DNA of 64,000 bases, from assembly GCA_965205995.1 (NCBI GenBank), contig OZ242200.1, positions 4,526,001 through 4,590,000 of the forward strand, read 5' to 3'. Position numbers and translations under genes: made by a program. The number at the start of each line of letters is the position of its first letter. The first letter of the stretch is position 1. The DNA comes from MPNO01 sp965205995. Its GTDB lineage: Bacteria; Pseudomonadota; Alphaproteobacteria; MPNO01. The notes under the pieces are model-generated. The model worked only from the letters and a program-made list of their open reading frames with translations. It did not search any database and was not told where the DNA came from. This document shows, in pieces, positions 52,758 through 62,316 of the stretch.

Positions 52758-53753
52758 ATGGCAAACATCCACCTGACGCTCGCAATGGACGAATACGATC
52801 ACACCCGCGACCTGCTGCAAGGCAAGGTCAATGCCGAGGGCATCGACCTCACCTGGCTCAATCTCGATGTCGAGGAGATTTTTTACCGCTTCGCGAGCGC
52901 CTATGAATGGGACGTTTCCGAACTCTCCTTCGCCAAGTATTGCTCGATCGTGTCCCAGCCCAACCCGCCGATCGTCGGCATCCCGGTCTTCGTCTCGCGC
53001 GTGTTCCGGCATTCGGCCTGGTACATCGCGGCGGACGGGAAGGTGCAGGAGGTCGCGGACCTCGCCGGCAAGCGGATCGGCATCCCGGAATGGTCGCAGA
53101 CCGCGACCGTCTATGCCCGGGGCTGGCTTGCCGAGGATGCCGGTATCCCGCTCGAGGACGTCGAATGGGTGCAGGCCGGGGTCAACGAGCCGGGCCGGAT
53201 CGAGCTTGCCCATCTCCAGCTTCCCGACGGCATCCGCTACCGCCAGGTGCCCGACCGGTCGCTCACCGAGATGCTTCTCGCGGGCGATATCGACGCGCTG
53301 ATCTCGGCCCGCCCGCCGCGGAATTTCCTCGACGGGGACACCCGCATCCGGCGGCTGATCCCCGACTACCGGGTTCAGGAGCAGGACTATTTCAAGCGGA
53401 CCGGGATCTACCCGATCATGCATACCGTGGCGATCCGCCGGGACACATACGAGAAGCATCCGTGGATCGCGATGAACCTGTTGAACGGTTTCGAGGCCGC
53501 CAAGAAGCGGAGCGTGGCGCGGCTGACCAGCATCACCCATTCGCAGATCCCGGTGCCGTGGATCTACGACATGGTCCCCGAACTCGGCGGCGACATCTTC
53601 CCCGGCGGCGATTACTGGCCCTACGGGATCGAGCCCAACCGGCCGACCATCGAGGCGTTCCTGAGGTTCTGCCACGACCAGGGGCTGTGCCACCGAAGGC
53701 TCGAACCCGAGGACCTCTACCCGAGCGAGGTGCAGTCGGTATTCCGCGTTTGA
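52758..53753 (+). CDS. 4,5-dihydroxyphthalate decarboxylase-like protein (periplasmic-binding fold, cytoplasmic)
   Basis: A 331-residue protein without a signal peptide that begins IHLTLAMDEYDHTRDL and contains LAGKRIGIPEWSQTATVYARGWL and EMLLAGDIDALIS, features of the Pht5/4,5-dihydroxyphthalate decarboxylase family built on the NMT1-like fold. The ATG at 52758 follows GGCGGAGAG. It is divergent from the Fe-S/degenerate ligase pair across about 110 bases. It may decarboxylate an aromatic dicarboxylate, or bind one. Confidence 0.85.
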   Translation: MANIHLTLAMDEYDHTRDLLQGKVNAEGIDLTWLNLDVEEIFYRFASAYEWDVSELSFAKYCSIVSQPNPPIVGIPVFVSRVFRHSAWYIAADGKVQEVADLAGKRIGIPEWSQTATVYARGWLAEDAGIPLEDVEWVQAGVNEPGRIELAHLQLPDGIRYRQVPDRSLTEMLLAGDIDALISARPPRNFLDGDTRIRRLIPDYRVQEQDYFKRTGIYPIMHTVAIRRDTYEKHPWIAMNLLNGFEAAKKRSVARLTSITHSQIPVPWIYDMVPELGGDIFPGGDYWPYGIEPNRPTIEAFLRFCHDQGLCHRRLEPEDLYPSEVQSVFRV

Positions 53754-53817
53754 CCCCGGGGCCGGCTCGGCTATGGTGCGGCCAATTCCCCATCCACTGT
53801 CCAGATCGAGAGGCGCC

Positions 53818-54378
<561 letters not shown>

Positions 54379-54387
54379 CGGCAAACC

Positions 54388-55608
54388 ATGAGCTCGACGG
54401 CTTCGCGCGCGCTACCCGGCCAGCGAACCGTCGTCTCGCTGATCAGCGCGGGCCACTGCTACAGCCATCTGAGCTCGGTGGCGGTGGCGCCGCTGTTCCC
54501 GGCGCTGCGCGATGCGTTCGACGTGAGCTATGTCGCGCTCGGCGCGCTGATGGCGGTCTTCTCGGTCGCGACCAGCGTCGCCCAGATCCCGGTCGGGCTG
54601 ATGGTCGACCGCCATGGCGGACGGACGGTCCTGGCGATCGGGCTGGTTCTGCTCGGCGGCAGCCTGGTGCTCGCCGGCGGGGCCGATGCCTATTGGCAGG
54701 TCGTCGTGCTGTTCGCCCTCGCCGGGCTCGGCAACAGCGTCTTCCATCCGGCCGATCTGTCCATCCTGTCGCGCCGGGTCGACCGCGCCTATCTCGGGCG
54801 GACGGTCAGCCTGCACAGCTTCGTCGGCTATGTCGGCTGGGCCATCGCGCCGATGTCGATGGCGGGGCTGAGCGCGGCATTCGGCTGGCGCGGCGCGTTG
54901 ATCGGCGCCGGGATCCTCGGGCTCGCGGTCGCCGCGCTGATCCAGTGGCGGAGGGCCGCCTTCGACGACGAGCCCGAGGCGGACGCCGCCGGCCCGGCCG
55001 GCAAGGCGGAGCGTTTCGATATCCGGGCGCGGCTGATGGCGATGACCGAAGGTCCGATGATCCGGATCTTCTTCTTCTTCCTGTTCACCTCGATGACCAT
55101 CGGCGGCATCGCCGGCTTCCTGGCGATTGCGATGATGCAGCTGTTCGGCGCCGACCTGGCCGGCGGGAATTTTTCCCTGACCGTGTTCATGGTGGCGATG
55201 GCCGCGGCGGTGCTCGCTGGTGGCGTGCTCGCCGACCGGATCACGGCGCATGACAGGCTCGCGGCATGGACGGTGGCCGGCTCAGCGGCGGCGCTCGCGC
55301 TGCTCGCCTTGGGTCTCGGCGGCTTCCTCGCCGGGCTCGCGCTGATCGCCGCGAGCGGCTTCCTGCTTGGTGTCTCCAGCCCGTCGCGCGATCTGATCGT
55401 CCGCGCCGCCGCCCCCGCCGAATCGCTCGGCCTCGCCTTCGGCTTCACCTCGACCGGGCTCAGCATCGGATTCGCGCTCGGGCCGATCGCCGTCGGCGGG
55501 CTGATGGATCTGGGCCGGCCCGATCTCGCCATCCTGGTGCTGGCCGCGGTCAGCGGGCTCGCCGTGCTCGCTTTGGCCGTAAGGCGGAGAACGGCGCCGG
55601 CGCGATGA
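54388..55608 (+). CDS. MFS transporter
   Basis: A 406-residue major facilitator with about 12 hydrophobic segments and the loop 2-3 motif GLMVDRHGGRTV near residue 70. Fosmidomycin-resistance-like relatives share HPADLSILSRRV. Its TGA overlaps the ATG of the MATE gene (ATGA), so the two exporters are translated together. Substrate unknown. Confidence 0.9.
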   Translation: MSSTASRALPGQRTVVSLISAGHCYSHLSSVAVAPLFPALRDAFDVSYVALGALMAVFSVATSVAQIPVGLMVDRHGGRTVLAIGLVLLGGSLVLAGGADAYWQVVVLFALAGLGNSVFHPADLSILSRRVDRAYLGRTVSLHSFVGYVGWAIAPMSMAGLSAAFGWRGALIGAGILGLAVAALIQWRRAAFDDEPEADAAGPAGKAERFDIRARLMAMTEGPMIRIFFFFLFTSMTIGGIAGFLAIAMMQLFGADLAGGNFSLTVFMVAMAAAVLAGGVLADRITAHDRLAAWTVAGSAAALALLALGLGGFLAGLALIAASGFLLGVSSPSRDLIVRAAAPAESLGLAFGFTSTGLSIGFALGPIAVGGLMDLGRPDLAILVLAAVSGLAVLALAVRRRTAPAR

Positions 55609-56924
55609 TCGCGGGCTCCGCGGAGCACCACCGCGCGGTCTGGCGCCTCTCCGTCCCGATCATGCTGTCCAATTTGTCGGTGCCGCTGCTCGGCGCCGTC
55701 GACACCGCCGTCGTGGGGCATCTGCCGGAGCCCCACCATCTGGGCGCGGTGGCGCTCGGCAGCATGGTCTTCAACTTCATCTACTGGGGGTTCGGTTTTC
55801 TCCGCATGGGCACCGCCGGGCTCACCGCGCAGGCCCACGGGGCGGGGCATTCCGACGAGGTTCGGGCCGCGATCGCCCGCGGGCTGATGATCGCCGGCGC
55901 GATCGCCCTGGTCACCGTCGCCGCCCAGGGGCTGATCGTGTTCGCGGTGTTCGATCTGGTTGAGGCCAGCGCCGATGTCGAAGCCTCGGCCCGGGTCTAT
56001 GTGCTGACCCGGATCTGGGGGGCGCCCGCCGCGCTCTCCATCTACGTCATCCTGGGCTGGTTCCTCGGCCTGCAGAACACGCGGGCGACGCTCTATGTCC
56101 AGCTCTGGATGAACGGGCTCAACATCGTCCTCGACCTGGCTTTCGTGGTCGGTCTCGGATGGGGCGTGTTCGGGGTCGCGCTGGCCACCGTGATCGCCGA
56201 GTTCGCGGGGCTCGCGCTCGCGCTCTGGCTGATGCGCGACGCGCTGCGGCGGATCGCCGGCCGGCTCGACTGGGACCGGGTCTGGTCGCGCGGCCGGATT
56301 CGCCTGACCCTCGGGCTCAATGTCGACATTTTCGTGCGCACCGTGTGCCTGGTCTTCGGCTTCGCCTATTTCACCGCCGAAGGCGCCAGGCTCGGCGACG
56401 TGCTGCTCGCCGCCAACGCGGTGCTGATGAACTTCCAGCTCTTGATGGCGCATGCGCTCGACGGCTTCGCCAACGCCGCCCAGGCGATGGTCGGCCGCGC
56501 GGTCGGCGCCGCCGACCGGGCCGAGCTCAGGGCGGCGATCCGGGTCTCGTCGTTCTGGGCGGCGGTCACCGCGGCGCTCTTCGTGCTGGTCTATGCCGTG
56601 GCCGGGGCGGGGATCGTGGCGCTGCTGACCGGCATCGAGGAGGTGCGGATCGCGGCCGGCGAATATTTGCCCTGGGCGGCGGCGATGCCGGCTCTGTCGG
56701 TCGCCGCCTTCCAGTTCGACGGAATCTTTCTCGGCGCCACGCTGGGGCGGCAGTTGCGCAACATGATGATCGTCTCGGTGGCGGTCTATCTCGTCCTCTG
56801 CGCCGTGCTGATCCCGCTCTGGGGCAATCACGGGCTGTGGTTCGCGCTCGCCGCCTTCATGGCGCTGCGCGGGCTGACGCTGGCCACCGTCTACCCGGCC
56901 GTGGGCCGCGCGATTCCGTTTTAG
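55605..56924 (+). CDS. MATE-family efflux transporter (DinF-like)
   Basis: A 439-residue, 12-segment multidrug/toxin extrusion protein from ATG 55605. VPIMLSNLSVPLLGAVDTAVVGHL is the diagnostic N-terminal segment with the conserved Asp, and FLRMGTAGLTAQA follows. DinF-type MATE proteins are close in length. It is coupled to the MFS gene by a 4-base overlap. Confidence 0.92.
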   Translation: MIAGSAEHHRAVWRLSVPIMLSNLSVPLLGAVDTAVVGHLPEPHHLGAVALGSMVFNFIYWGFGFLRMGTAGLTAQAHGAGHSDEVRAAIARGLMIAGAIALVTVAAQGLIVFAVFDLVEASADVEASARVYVLTRIWGAPAALSIYVILGWFLGLQNTRATLYVQLWMNGLNIVLDLAFVVGLGWGVFGVALATVIAEFAGLALALWLMRDALRRIAGRLDWDRVWSRGRIRLTLGLNVDIFVRTVCLVFGFAYFTAEGARLGDVLLAANAVLMNFQLLMAHALDGFANAAQAMVGRAVGAADRAELRAAIRVSSFWAAVTAALFVLVYAVAGAGIVALLTGIEEVRIAAGEYLPWAAAMPALSVAAFQFDGIFLGATLGRQLRNMMIVSVAVYLVLCAVLIPLWGNHGLWFALAAFMALRGLTLATVYPAVGRAIPF

Positions 56925-57008
56925 GCACAGGGTACACGTCTGGATTGATCGAATCCGAGGAATTCCTCAATCTAGCGTCGTATCTGCGTTGGACTGGAAG
57001 GAAGCTTG

Positions 57009-57293
57009 ATGGGCGTCAGCGTGATCGGCAGCCACCCTGACTATATCGATGTGTCCGACGATCTTGGGGCACGGAGGTTCGATATTGGCGAGGCTTGGGA
57101 TGCATTGCCCGACGATGAGGCGCGGTGGGAAGCCAATAAATTTTTCCTGGACAGTATGCTCTCGGCGGGCGACACGTTCGTTTGGTCGGCGGATCCGAGA
57201 TCGGCGCGTCCGCCCTCCTGGTTTTTCCGCGAGGCGTATTACCTGCGGTCGAAGGACGTGCCGTTTCCAACCAGGCGGGTCTGGGTGTCATGA
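57009..57293 (+). CDS. Small protein of unknown function, first of an orphan pair
   Basis: A 94-residue acidic protein from ATG 57009 (MGVSVIGSHPDYI), with GGAAGGAAG upstream. No signal peptide or membrane segment. Rich in Asp and Trp (DEARWEANKFF, SWFFREAYYL). The codon use and lower GC differ from the catabolic genes on both sides. The second gene of the pair follows at 57314. I do not recognise the family; a toxin/immunity or other two-gene accessory unit is possible but unsupported. Confidence 0.6.
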   Translation: MGVSVIGSHPDYIDVSDDLGARRFDIGEAWDALPDDEARWEANKFFLDSMLSAGDTFVWSADPRSARPPSWFFREAYYLRSKDVPFPTRRVWVS

Positions 57294-57313
57294 CGCGGAC
57301 CGGGGAAGGTGCA

Positions 57314-57817
57314 ATGAGCGGGCAAGATCGCGACCCCGTACGCGGATGGTCTTCCGCGACGGGATTTCGCTCCTTCCTGATCGAGCGGCTTGGAGAGGGG
57401 TGGAAGGTCGAGATCGTCGCGCGGACGCCGGATCGGGAAAAAGGCGGTGAGGTCAGGTCGGTCGCGGCGGTGGCGTCGCGGTCCGATAATGTCCGGCTGC
57501 ATGTGACCCATGACCGCGGTGCGGATGTCGTCTTGCTTGCATTCGAAGACGGGCCTCAGGTGCCGTTCGAGGATCTCGCAGTCGCCAAGGGCGAGATCGA
57601 GACAGGCGATCTCGTTAATTTGGGCATCGCGGCCCTGGCGAACCCGCCCGGCAATCCGGCGTTCGATCTAGAAACGACCCTCCGGCTGATCTGCGAATGG
57701 AAGGACGAGCTGGCGGGCGACCTCGACCCGGCAAATCGTTCGATGGGACGGAAACTGAAAGAAATAAGCAAGGAGTTCGAAACCGCCCTGACGCTGTACT
57801 GCAGAAGCCAGGACTAA
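57314..57817 (+). CDS. Protein of unknown function, second of an orphan pair
   Basis: A 167-residue protein from ATG 57314 with GGGGAAGG 6 bases upstream; an ATG at 57290 overlapping the previous stop (ATGA) is the alternative. No signal peptide. It contains FLIERLGEGWKVEIVAR, a beta-strand-rich middle part (VRLHVTHDRGADVVLLAFED) and a helical end (KLKEISKEFETALTLY). Family not recognised. Tight spacing to the upstream gene implies a common function. Confidence 0.6.
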   Translation: MSGQDRDPVRGWSSATGFRSFLIERLGEGWKVEIVARTPDREKGGEVRSVAAVASRSDNVRLHVTHDRGADVVLLAFEDGPQVPFEDLAVAKGEIETGDLVNLGIAALANPPGNPAFDLETTLRLICEWKDELAGDLDPANRSMGRKLKEISKEFETALTLYCRSQD

Positions 57818-57886
57818 AGCCCCGTCTTGCCGGGCCGCCGGGCCATGGCTAAGCTCGGCCCGCTTTGTGACGGCGGGGAGGGCATC

Positions 57887-58546
57887 GTGGCGGACGACCG
57901 GGAAATCTACGAGAAGCAGGGGTTCGGCAACCGCGTCGGGTTCGGCGTGAAGCCGGCGCTGATCGTCATCGACTTCATCAACGCGTTCAACGATCCGGAC
58001 ATGTTCGGCGGCGGCAGCATCCAGTCGGCGATCGACCACACCGAGGATCTGCTCGGCCTCGCGCGGCATCTCGACTTGCCGATCGCCTTCACCAGCCACG
58101 CCTACGCGACCGACGGCAGCGAGGACGGCATCTTCAACCTGAAATCGCCCGGGCTGCGCAAGCTGGTCCCCAACACCCATGCGACGGCGATCGTCGACCA
58201 GCTCGAACCGCGGCCGGGGGAGCGGGTGATCGGCAAGCTCTACCCGTCGGGCTTCTTCGCCACCGACCTCGCCAACTGGCTCGCCAAGCGCGGCGTCGAC
58301 ACCGCGATCGTCACCGGCTGCACCACCAGCGGCTGCGTCCGGGCGACGGTGGTCGACGCGATGGGCTACGGGTTCCGCCCGATCGTCCCGGCCGAATGCT
58401 CGGGCGACCGCGCCCAGGGTCCGCACGAGGCCAACCTGTTCGACATGGACCAGAAATACGCCGACGTCATGCCGCTCGCCGAGGTGCAGGCCGCGCTCGC
58501 CGCGCTCGCCCCGGCGCAGGCGGCGCCGGCGGGGGAGGCGGGATGA
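57887..58546 (+). CDS. Isochorismatase-family amidohydrolase (maleamate/N-carbamoylsarcosine amidase-like)
   Basis: A 219-residue cysteine hydrolase from GTG 57887 with GGGGAGGG upstream. The catalytic triad is Asp29 (IVIDF), Lys117 (GKLYPSGF) and Cys150 (TTSGCVRATV). The RDPHEANLFDMDQKY-like end (residues ~190-202) matches the NicF and N-carbamoylsarcosine amidase group. The next gene, overlapping by 4 bases, is a maleate isomerase-family member, as in nicotinate-degrading clusters, but no other nic genes are visible. Confidence 0.88.
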   Translation: MADDREIYEKQGFGNRVGFGVKPALIVIDFINAFNDPDMFGGGSIQSAIDHTEDLLGLARHLDLPIAFTSHAYATDGSEDGIFNLKSPGLRKLVPNTHATAIVDQLEPRPGERVIGKLYPSGFFATDLANWLAKRGVDTAIVTGCTTSGCVRATVVDAMGYGFRPIVPAECSGDRAQGPHEANLFDMDQKYADVMPLAEVQAALAALAPAQAAPAGEAG

Positions 58547-59331
58547 CCGATTCCATCGGCTGGCGGGCCAATTGGGGCGTCATCGCGCCGTCGACCAACA
58601 CTTCGGTCCAGCCCGAGTTCGACGACATGCGCCCGCCCGGCGTGACCAACCATCACGTGCGCATCTGGATCGCCGACGAGCCGGTCCATTCGGACGAGGA
58701 TTTCAACCGGCTGATGGACAACATCCGCCGCGAATTCGACAACGCGATCCTGCGCGTGATGACCTGCAACCCCGACTACATCGTCATGGGCATGTCGGCC
58801 GAGACGTTCTGGGACGGGCTGGCCAAGAGCATCGAGCTGCGCGAGCAGGTCAAGACGCTCTCCGGCCTCGGCGTCGCGATGGGCTCGGATGCCTGCCAGG
58901 CGGCGCTGCGCTGCTACGGCGACATCAAGCGGATCGGGGTCCTCACCCCCTACTGGCCGGTCGGCGACGAGAACGTGAAGAAATTCTTCGAGGATTGCGG
59001 GTTCGAGGTCGTCGCCATCAAGGGCCTCAAATGCGAGAGCCCGGCGATGATCGCCCAGGTGACGGAGGACGAGCTGCGCGAGGCGCTGGTCGAGCTCGAC
59101 GGACACGATGTCGAGGCGCTGGTGCAATGCGGCACCAACCTCGCCATGGCCAGGCTCGCCGGCGAGGCGGAGAAGTGGCTCCAGAAACCGGTTCTCGCGA
59201 TCAACACGGCGACCTACTGGTACGCGATGCGGGCCAACGGCTATGACGACGCGATCGAGGGATTCGGCTCGCTGATGACCGATTTCCGCGAACTGCCCAG
59301 GGCCTATCGCGACCGCGCGGCAGTGGCCTGA
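58543..59331 (+). CDS. Maleate isomerase/arylmalonate decarboxylase-family protein
   Basis: A 262-residue two-domain protein (WGVIAPSTNTSVQPEF). At the first catalytic position it reads VMGMSAETFWDG (residues 81-92) with no Cys, while the second Cys is kept (VQCGTNL, Cys196). True maleate isomerases use two Cys; arylmalonate decarboxylases keep only the second. So decarboxylase or other single-Cys chemistry is as likely as isomerisation. ATGA overlap with the amidase gene suggests consecutive steps. Confidence 0.85.
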   Translation: MTDSIGWRANWGVIAPSTNTSVQPEFDDMRPPGVTNHHVRIWIADEPVHSDEDFNRLMDNIRREFDNAILRVMTCNPDYIVMGMSAETFWDGLAKSIELREQVKTLSGLGVAMGSDACQAALRCYGDIKRIGVLTPYWPVGDENVKKFFEDCGFEVVAIKGLKCESPAMIAQVTEDELREALVELDGHDVEALVQCGTNLAMARLAGEAEKWLQKPVLAINTATYWYAMRANGYDDAIEGFGSLMTDFRELPRAYRDRAAVA

Positions 59332-59409
59332 TCGCGCGTTTCTTCGATCCCGGTTCTTTGCTAAACATGTAATCGAAATACCGCTTTGTTCGTCCGGAGG
59401 AAACAAGAC

Positions 59410-59847
59410 GTGTCCAGGATTCTCCGCAGCCTGACGCTCGCCCTCGTCCTTTCGCTCGGCGTCGTCGCGGCCGATGCGCTGGTGACGGGCGCGCCCGCCT
59501 TTGCCGCCGGCGACGCCAAGAAGGGCAAGAAGGTGTTCGCCAAGTGCAAGGCCTGCCACAAGGTGGTGGCCGGAAAGAGGGGCGTCGGGCCCAACCTCAA
59601 CGGCGTGCTCGGCCGCACCGCGGGCACGCTCGCCAAGTTCAAGTATTCCAAGGACATGAAGGCGGCGGGCGCCAAGGGCCTGGTCTGGACCGAGGAGAAC
59701 CTGTTCAAATACCTGGCGAACCCGAAACCCTATGTCGGCTCCTTCATCGGCAAGAAAAAGGCCAAGACCCGCATGGTCTTCAAGGGGCTGAAGAAGGCGA
59801 AGGACCGCGAGAACCTGATCGCCTATCTCAAGGAAGCGACCAAGTAG
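59410..59847 (+). CDS. Class I cytochrome c (c2-like)
   Basis: A 145-residue exported cytochrome from GTG 59410, with GGAGG at 59396-59400. Signal peptide ends near PAFA-AGD (residue ~32). Heme is bound at CKACH (Cys46, Cys49, His50), and the axial Met is Met122 in TRMVFKG. Many lysines around the heme are typical of c2 electron carriers serving oxidases. No partner genes are adjacent. Confidence 0.93.
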   Translation: MSRILRSLTLALVLSLGVVAADALVTGAPAFAAGDAKKGKKVFAKCKACHKVVAGKRGVGPNLNGVLGRTAGTLAKFKYSKDMKAAGAKGLVWTEENLFKYLANPKPYVGSFIGKKKAKTRMVFKGLKKAKDRENLIAYLKEATK

Positions 59848-59861
59848 GTCGGTCCCCAACC

Positions 59862-59984
59862 GTCATTTCGACCGGAGCGCCGTCAGGCGCGGAGCGGAGA
59901 AACCTTGCGCCCCGCGGGCCGCTGTCTTGCGGGCGAAAGATATCTCCGCTCCGCCTCCCTCCGGTCGGCTCCGGTCGATATGAC
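59862..59984. repeat. Intergenic inverted-repeat element
   Basis: Imperfect nested palindrome: gtcatttcgaccggagc (59862-59878) pairs with gctccggtcgatatgac (59968-59984), and gcggagcggaga pairs with tctccgctccgc inside it. It occupies the space between two convergent genes and may serve as a bidirectional terminator; similar elements are common between genes in alphaproteobacteria. Confidence 0.7.
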
Positions 59985-60001
59985 GATTGGGCGGGCGCGC
60001 C

Positions 60002-61609
60002 TCAACCCTCCCCGGCCCGGGCCGCTTCCAGCGCCTCTGGCGTGTCGATATCGACCAGCACGCCGGGGTCCGGCATCTCCACCTCGACGACCGCTTCGGC
60101 GTGCGCGCCGAGCAGGCGGCGCGCGCCCTCATCGCCCGAGGCCTGCCGCATTTCCGCGAAGAAGCGCCGGTGCCAGAGCGACGGGTTGCCGCGCTTGCCG
60201 GCATGGGTCGGAACGCAGATGGCGGGGCGGTGCTCGGCGCGGAAGGCCGCGACCAGCCGCGCCAGATGCGCCGCCGTCACAAGCGGCATGTCTCCGAGAC
60301 AGACCAGCGCGCCCTCGGCGTCCTCCGGCAGGGAGGCGAGCGCCGCCCTGAGCGAACCCGACAACCCGGCCGCGTATTCGGCGTTGTGGACGAACCGCAC
60401 CGGCCTTCCGGCGAGCGCCGCGCGGATTTGCTCCGATTCGTGGCCGGTCACCACCAGCACCGGGTCGGCGCCCGCGGCGAGCACCGCGTCGACCGTCCGC
60501 ACCACCATCGGGACGCCGTCGATCCCGGCCAGCAGCTTGTTGACCGCGCCCATGCGGCGCGACTGGCCGGCGGCGAGCACGATGCCGGCGATCGCCTCGT
60601 CGCCCGGCGCCCCGCGCGGGATCGGCCGGCTCGCCATTTCCTTCAGCAATCCGCCCGAACCCATGCGGGCGATATCCCCGCTGGAGACCTCGACGCCGGC
60701 GACGATCCGCTGCAGCACAAGGTCGAAGCCGTGCATCCGGGGCGAGCGCGCCGAACCCGGCAGCCCCAGCACATGCATCGCCCCCAGCCGGCCGATGAGG
60801 GTCAAATGTCCGGGATCGACCGGCATGCCGAGCCGCGTGATCGTCCCGCCGGCCTGCAACAGCGCCGACGGCGCCACGTCGCGCCGGTCGACGATGGCGG
60901 ACGCGCCGAGGATCAGCGCGACGTCGATCCCGCTTTCGCGAAACGATGCGAGGCTCGCCGCCACCGCGTCCGCGTCATGGGTCACCAGCTCCGTCCGGTC
61001 GAGGTTGCAACCCAGAGGCTCCAGGCGCCCGCGGGTGACCGCGATGGTCTTCTCGATCAGCGATTCCCTGGGATCGGCGAGCATCGTCTGGATCAGCCCG
61101 AACCGCCGCGCGGCGAACCGCGCCAGGCGCAGCGGCGGCGCGACCCCCTTGGCCAGCGCCATGGCCGCCTCCAGTGTCCCGCCGGCGACCGCGAAGGGGA
61201 TGATCTTGACGGTGGCGACGATGGCGCGGGCAGGCACCATCCGGTAAGGGGGAACGGTGGCGACGGTGACGGCTTCGTCGACCGCGTTGATCGCATCGAT
61301 CCGCTCGACATCGACGACCGCAAGACCCGGCGCGGCGGCGCGCAGGCTGGCGCGGCCGGTAAACGGGTTGTCGACGGTGAGGCCTTGCCCGCAAACCGAC
61401 GCGGCGAGCCGGGCCGCGGCCTCGTCCTCGCCGACATCGCCCGGCTCGAGCCGGGCCACGACGACATCCCGGTGCCCCGCGCGGCCGATCGCCGCGATGT
61501 CGTCCGCGGCCAGAAGGTGGCCCTTCTTGAGGGTACGGTCCGCGAGCGTCATGCCGTGGGCAAGCAATGCGCCTTCGGCCAGCGCGAGAGGCGTCGAGCC
61601 GAACTTCAC
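60002..61609 (-). CDS. MPT-binding/molybdenum cofactor cytidylyltransferase fusion protein (MocA-like)
   Basis: A 535-residue bifunctional protein. Residues ~1-335 form a molybdopterin-binding (MoeA/MogA-like) part (DVALILGASAIVDRRDV), and residues ~341-535 form a MobA-like nucleotidyltransferase with LAAGQSRRMG (345-354) and LGDMPLV. It should make MCD, the CMP form of the cofactor used by CoxL/Xdh-type hydroxylases. GTG 61609 overlaps the XdhC stop (GTGA). Confidence 0.9.
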   Translation of the reverse strand: MKFGSTPLALAEGALLAHGMTLADRTLKKGHLLAADDIAAIGRAGHRDVVVARLEPGDVGEDEAAARLAASVCGQGLTVDNPFTGRASLRAAAPGLAVVDVERIDAINAVDEAVTVATVPPYRMVPARAIVATVKIIPFAVAGGTLEAAMALAKGVAPPLRLARFAARRFGLIQTMLADPRESLIEKTIAVTRGRLEPLGCNLDRTELVTHDADAVAASLASFRESGIDVALILGASAIVDRRDVAPSALLQAGGTITRLGMPVDPGHLTLIGRLGAMHVLGLPGSARSPRMHGFDLVLQRIVAGVEVSSGDIARMGSGGLLKEMASRPIPRGAPGDEAIAGIVLAAGQSRRMGAVNKLLAGIDGVPMVVRTVDAVLAAGADPVLVVTGHESEQIRAALAGRPVRFVHNAEYAAGLSGSLRAALASLPEDAEGALVCLGDMPLVTAAHLARLVAAFRAEHRPAICVPTHAGKRGNPSLWHRRFFAEMRQASGDEGARRLLGAHAEAVVEVEMPDPGVLVDIDTPEALEAARAGEG

Positions 61610-62316
61610 GCGGCGACGCGCTCCTTGTCGTGCAGCGCCTGGGTCACCTGGGCGAGGATCGAGACCGCGATCTCGGCCGGCGACACGGCGCCGAGCGGGA
61701 GCCCGACGGGTCCGTGGATCCGGCCGATCTCCTCGGCGCCGAACCCCGACTCGGAGAGCCGTTCCACTCGTGCGGAGTGGGTCTTCCGGCTGCCCAGCGC
61801 GCCGATATAGAAGGCATCCGAACGCAGCACGGCGGCGAGCGCCGGATCGTCGATCTTCGGGTCGTGCGTCAGCGTCACCACCGCGGTGCGCCGGTCGGGA
61901 TCGAGCGGCGCCATCGCCTCGTCGGGCCATTCATTGACCAGCGTCACCCCGGGGAAACGGTCATCGGTGGCGAACGAGCCGCGCGGGTCGATCACCGTCA
62001 CGTCATAGCCCGCCACCGACGCCATGCGCGCGAGCGGCTGGGCGATATGCACCGCGCCGACGATGAGCAGCCGCAGCGGTGGGTTGAACACCTCGACGAA
62101 CATCTCTCCGCCCGCGCGGCCGACGGTCCCCGATTTGTCGTCGCGAATGGCGTTCTCGACCGCCATGCGCAGCTCCGGGCCGATCTCGATCTCGCCCTCG
62201 GCCGCGCCGCCGAGATGGACCACCGACTGGCGTCCGCCTTCGAGCTGGGTCACCAGCGCGAACTGGCGTTTTGCCTCGCGCTCCGCGAGGACGCGCTCAA
62301 GTATGTCCGTCTTCAT
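61606..62316 (-). CDS. XdhC-family protein (C-terminal XdhC Rossmann type)
   Basis: A 236-residue molybdenum-hydroxylase maturation factor. XdhC binds MPT/MCD, promotes sulfuration and inserts it into the apoenzyme. LLIVGAVHIAQPLARMA is the XdhC_C Rossmann motif; GALGSRKTHSAR and GRIHGPVGLPLGA follow. Here the N-terminal CoxI-like half is encoded separately, 0 bases upstream (62317-62664). Part of the moxR-VWA-XdhC-mocA operon. Confidence 0.9.
   Translation of the reverse strand: MKTDILERVLAEREAKRQFALVTQLEGGRQSVVHLGGAAEGEIEIGPELRMAVENAIRDDKSGTVGRAGGEMFVEVFNPPLRLLIVGAVHIAQPLARMASVAGYDVTVIDPRGSFATDDRFPGVTLVNEWPDEAMAPLDPDRRTAVVTLTHDPKIDDPALAAVLRSDAFYIGALGSRKTHSARVERLSESGFGAEEIGRIHGPVGLPLGAVSPAEIAVSILAQVTQALHDKERVAA

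Noticed and set aside
54828..56831. 667-residue minus-strand open frame across the MFS and MATE genes
   Set aside because: Shadow frame rich in Asp, Arg, Gly and His; the plus strand encodes two clear membrane proteins here.
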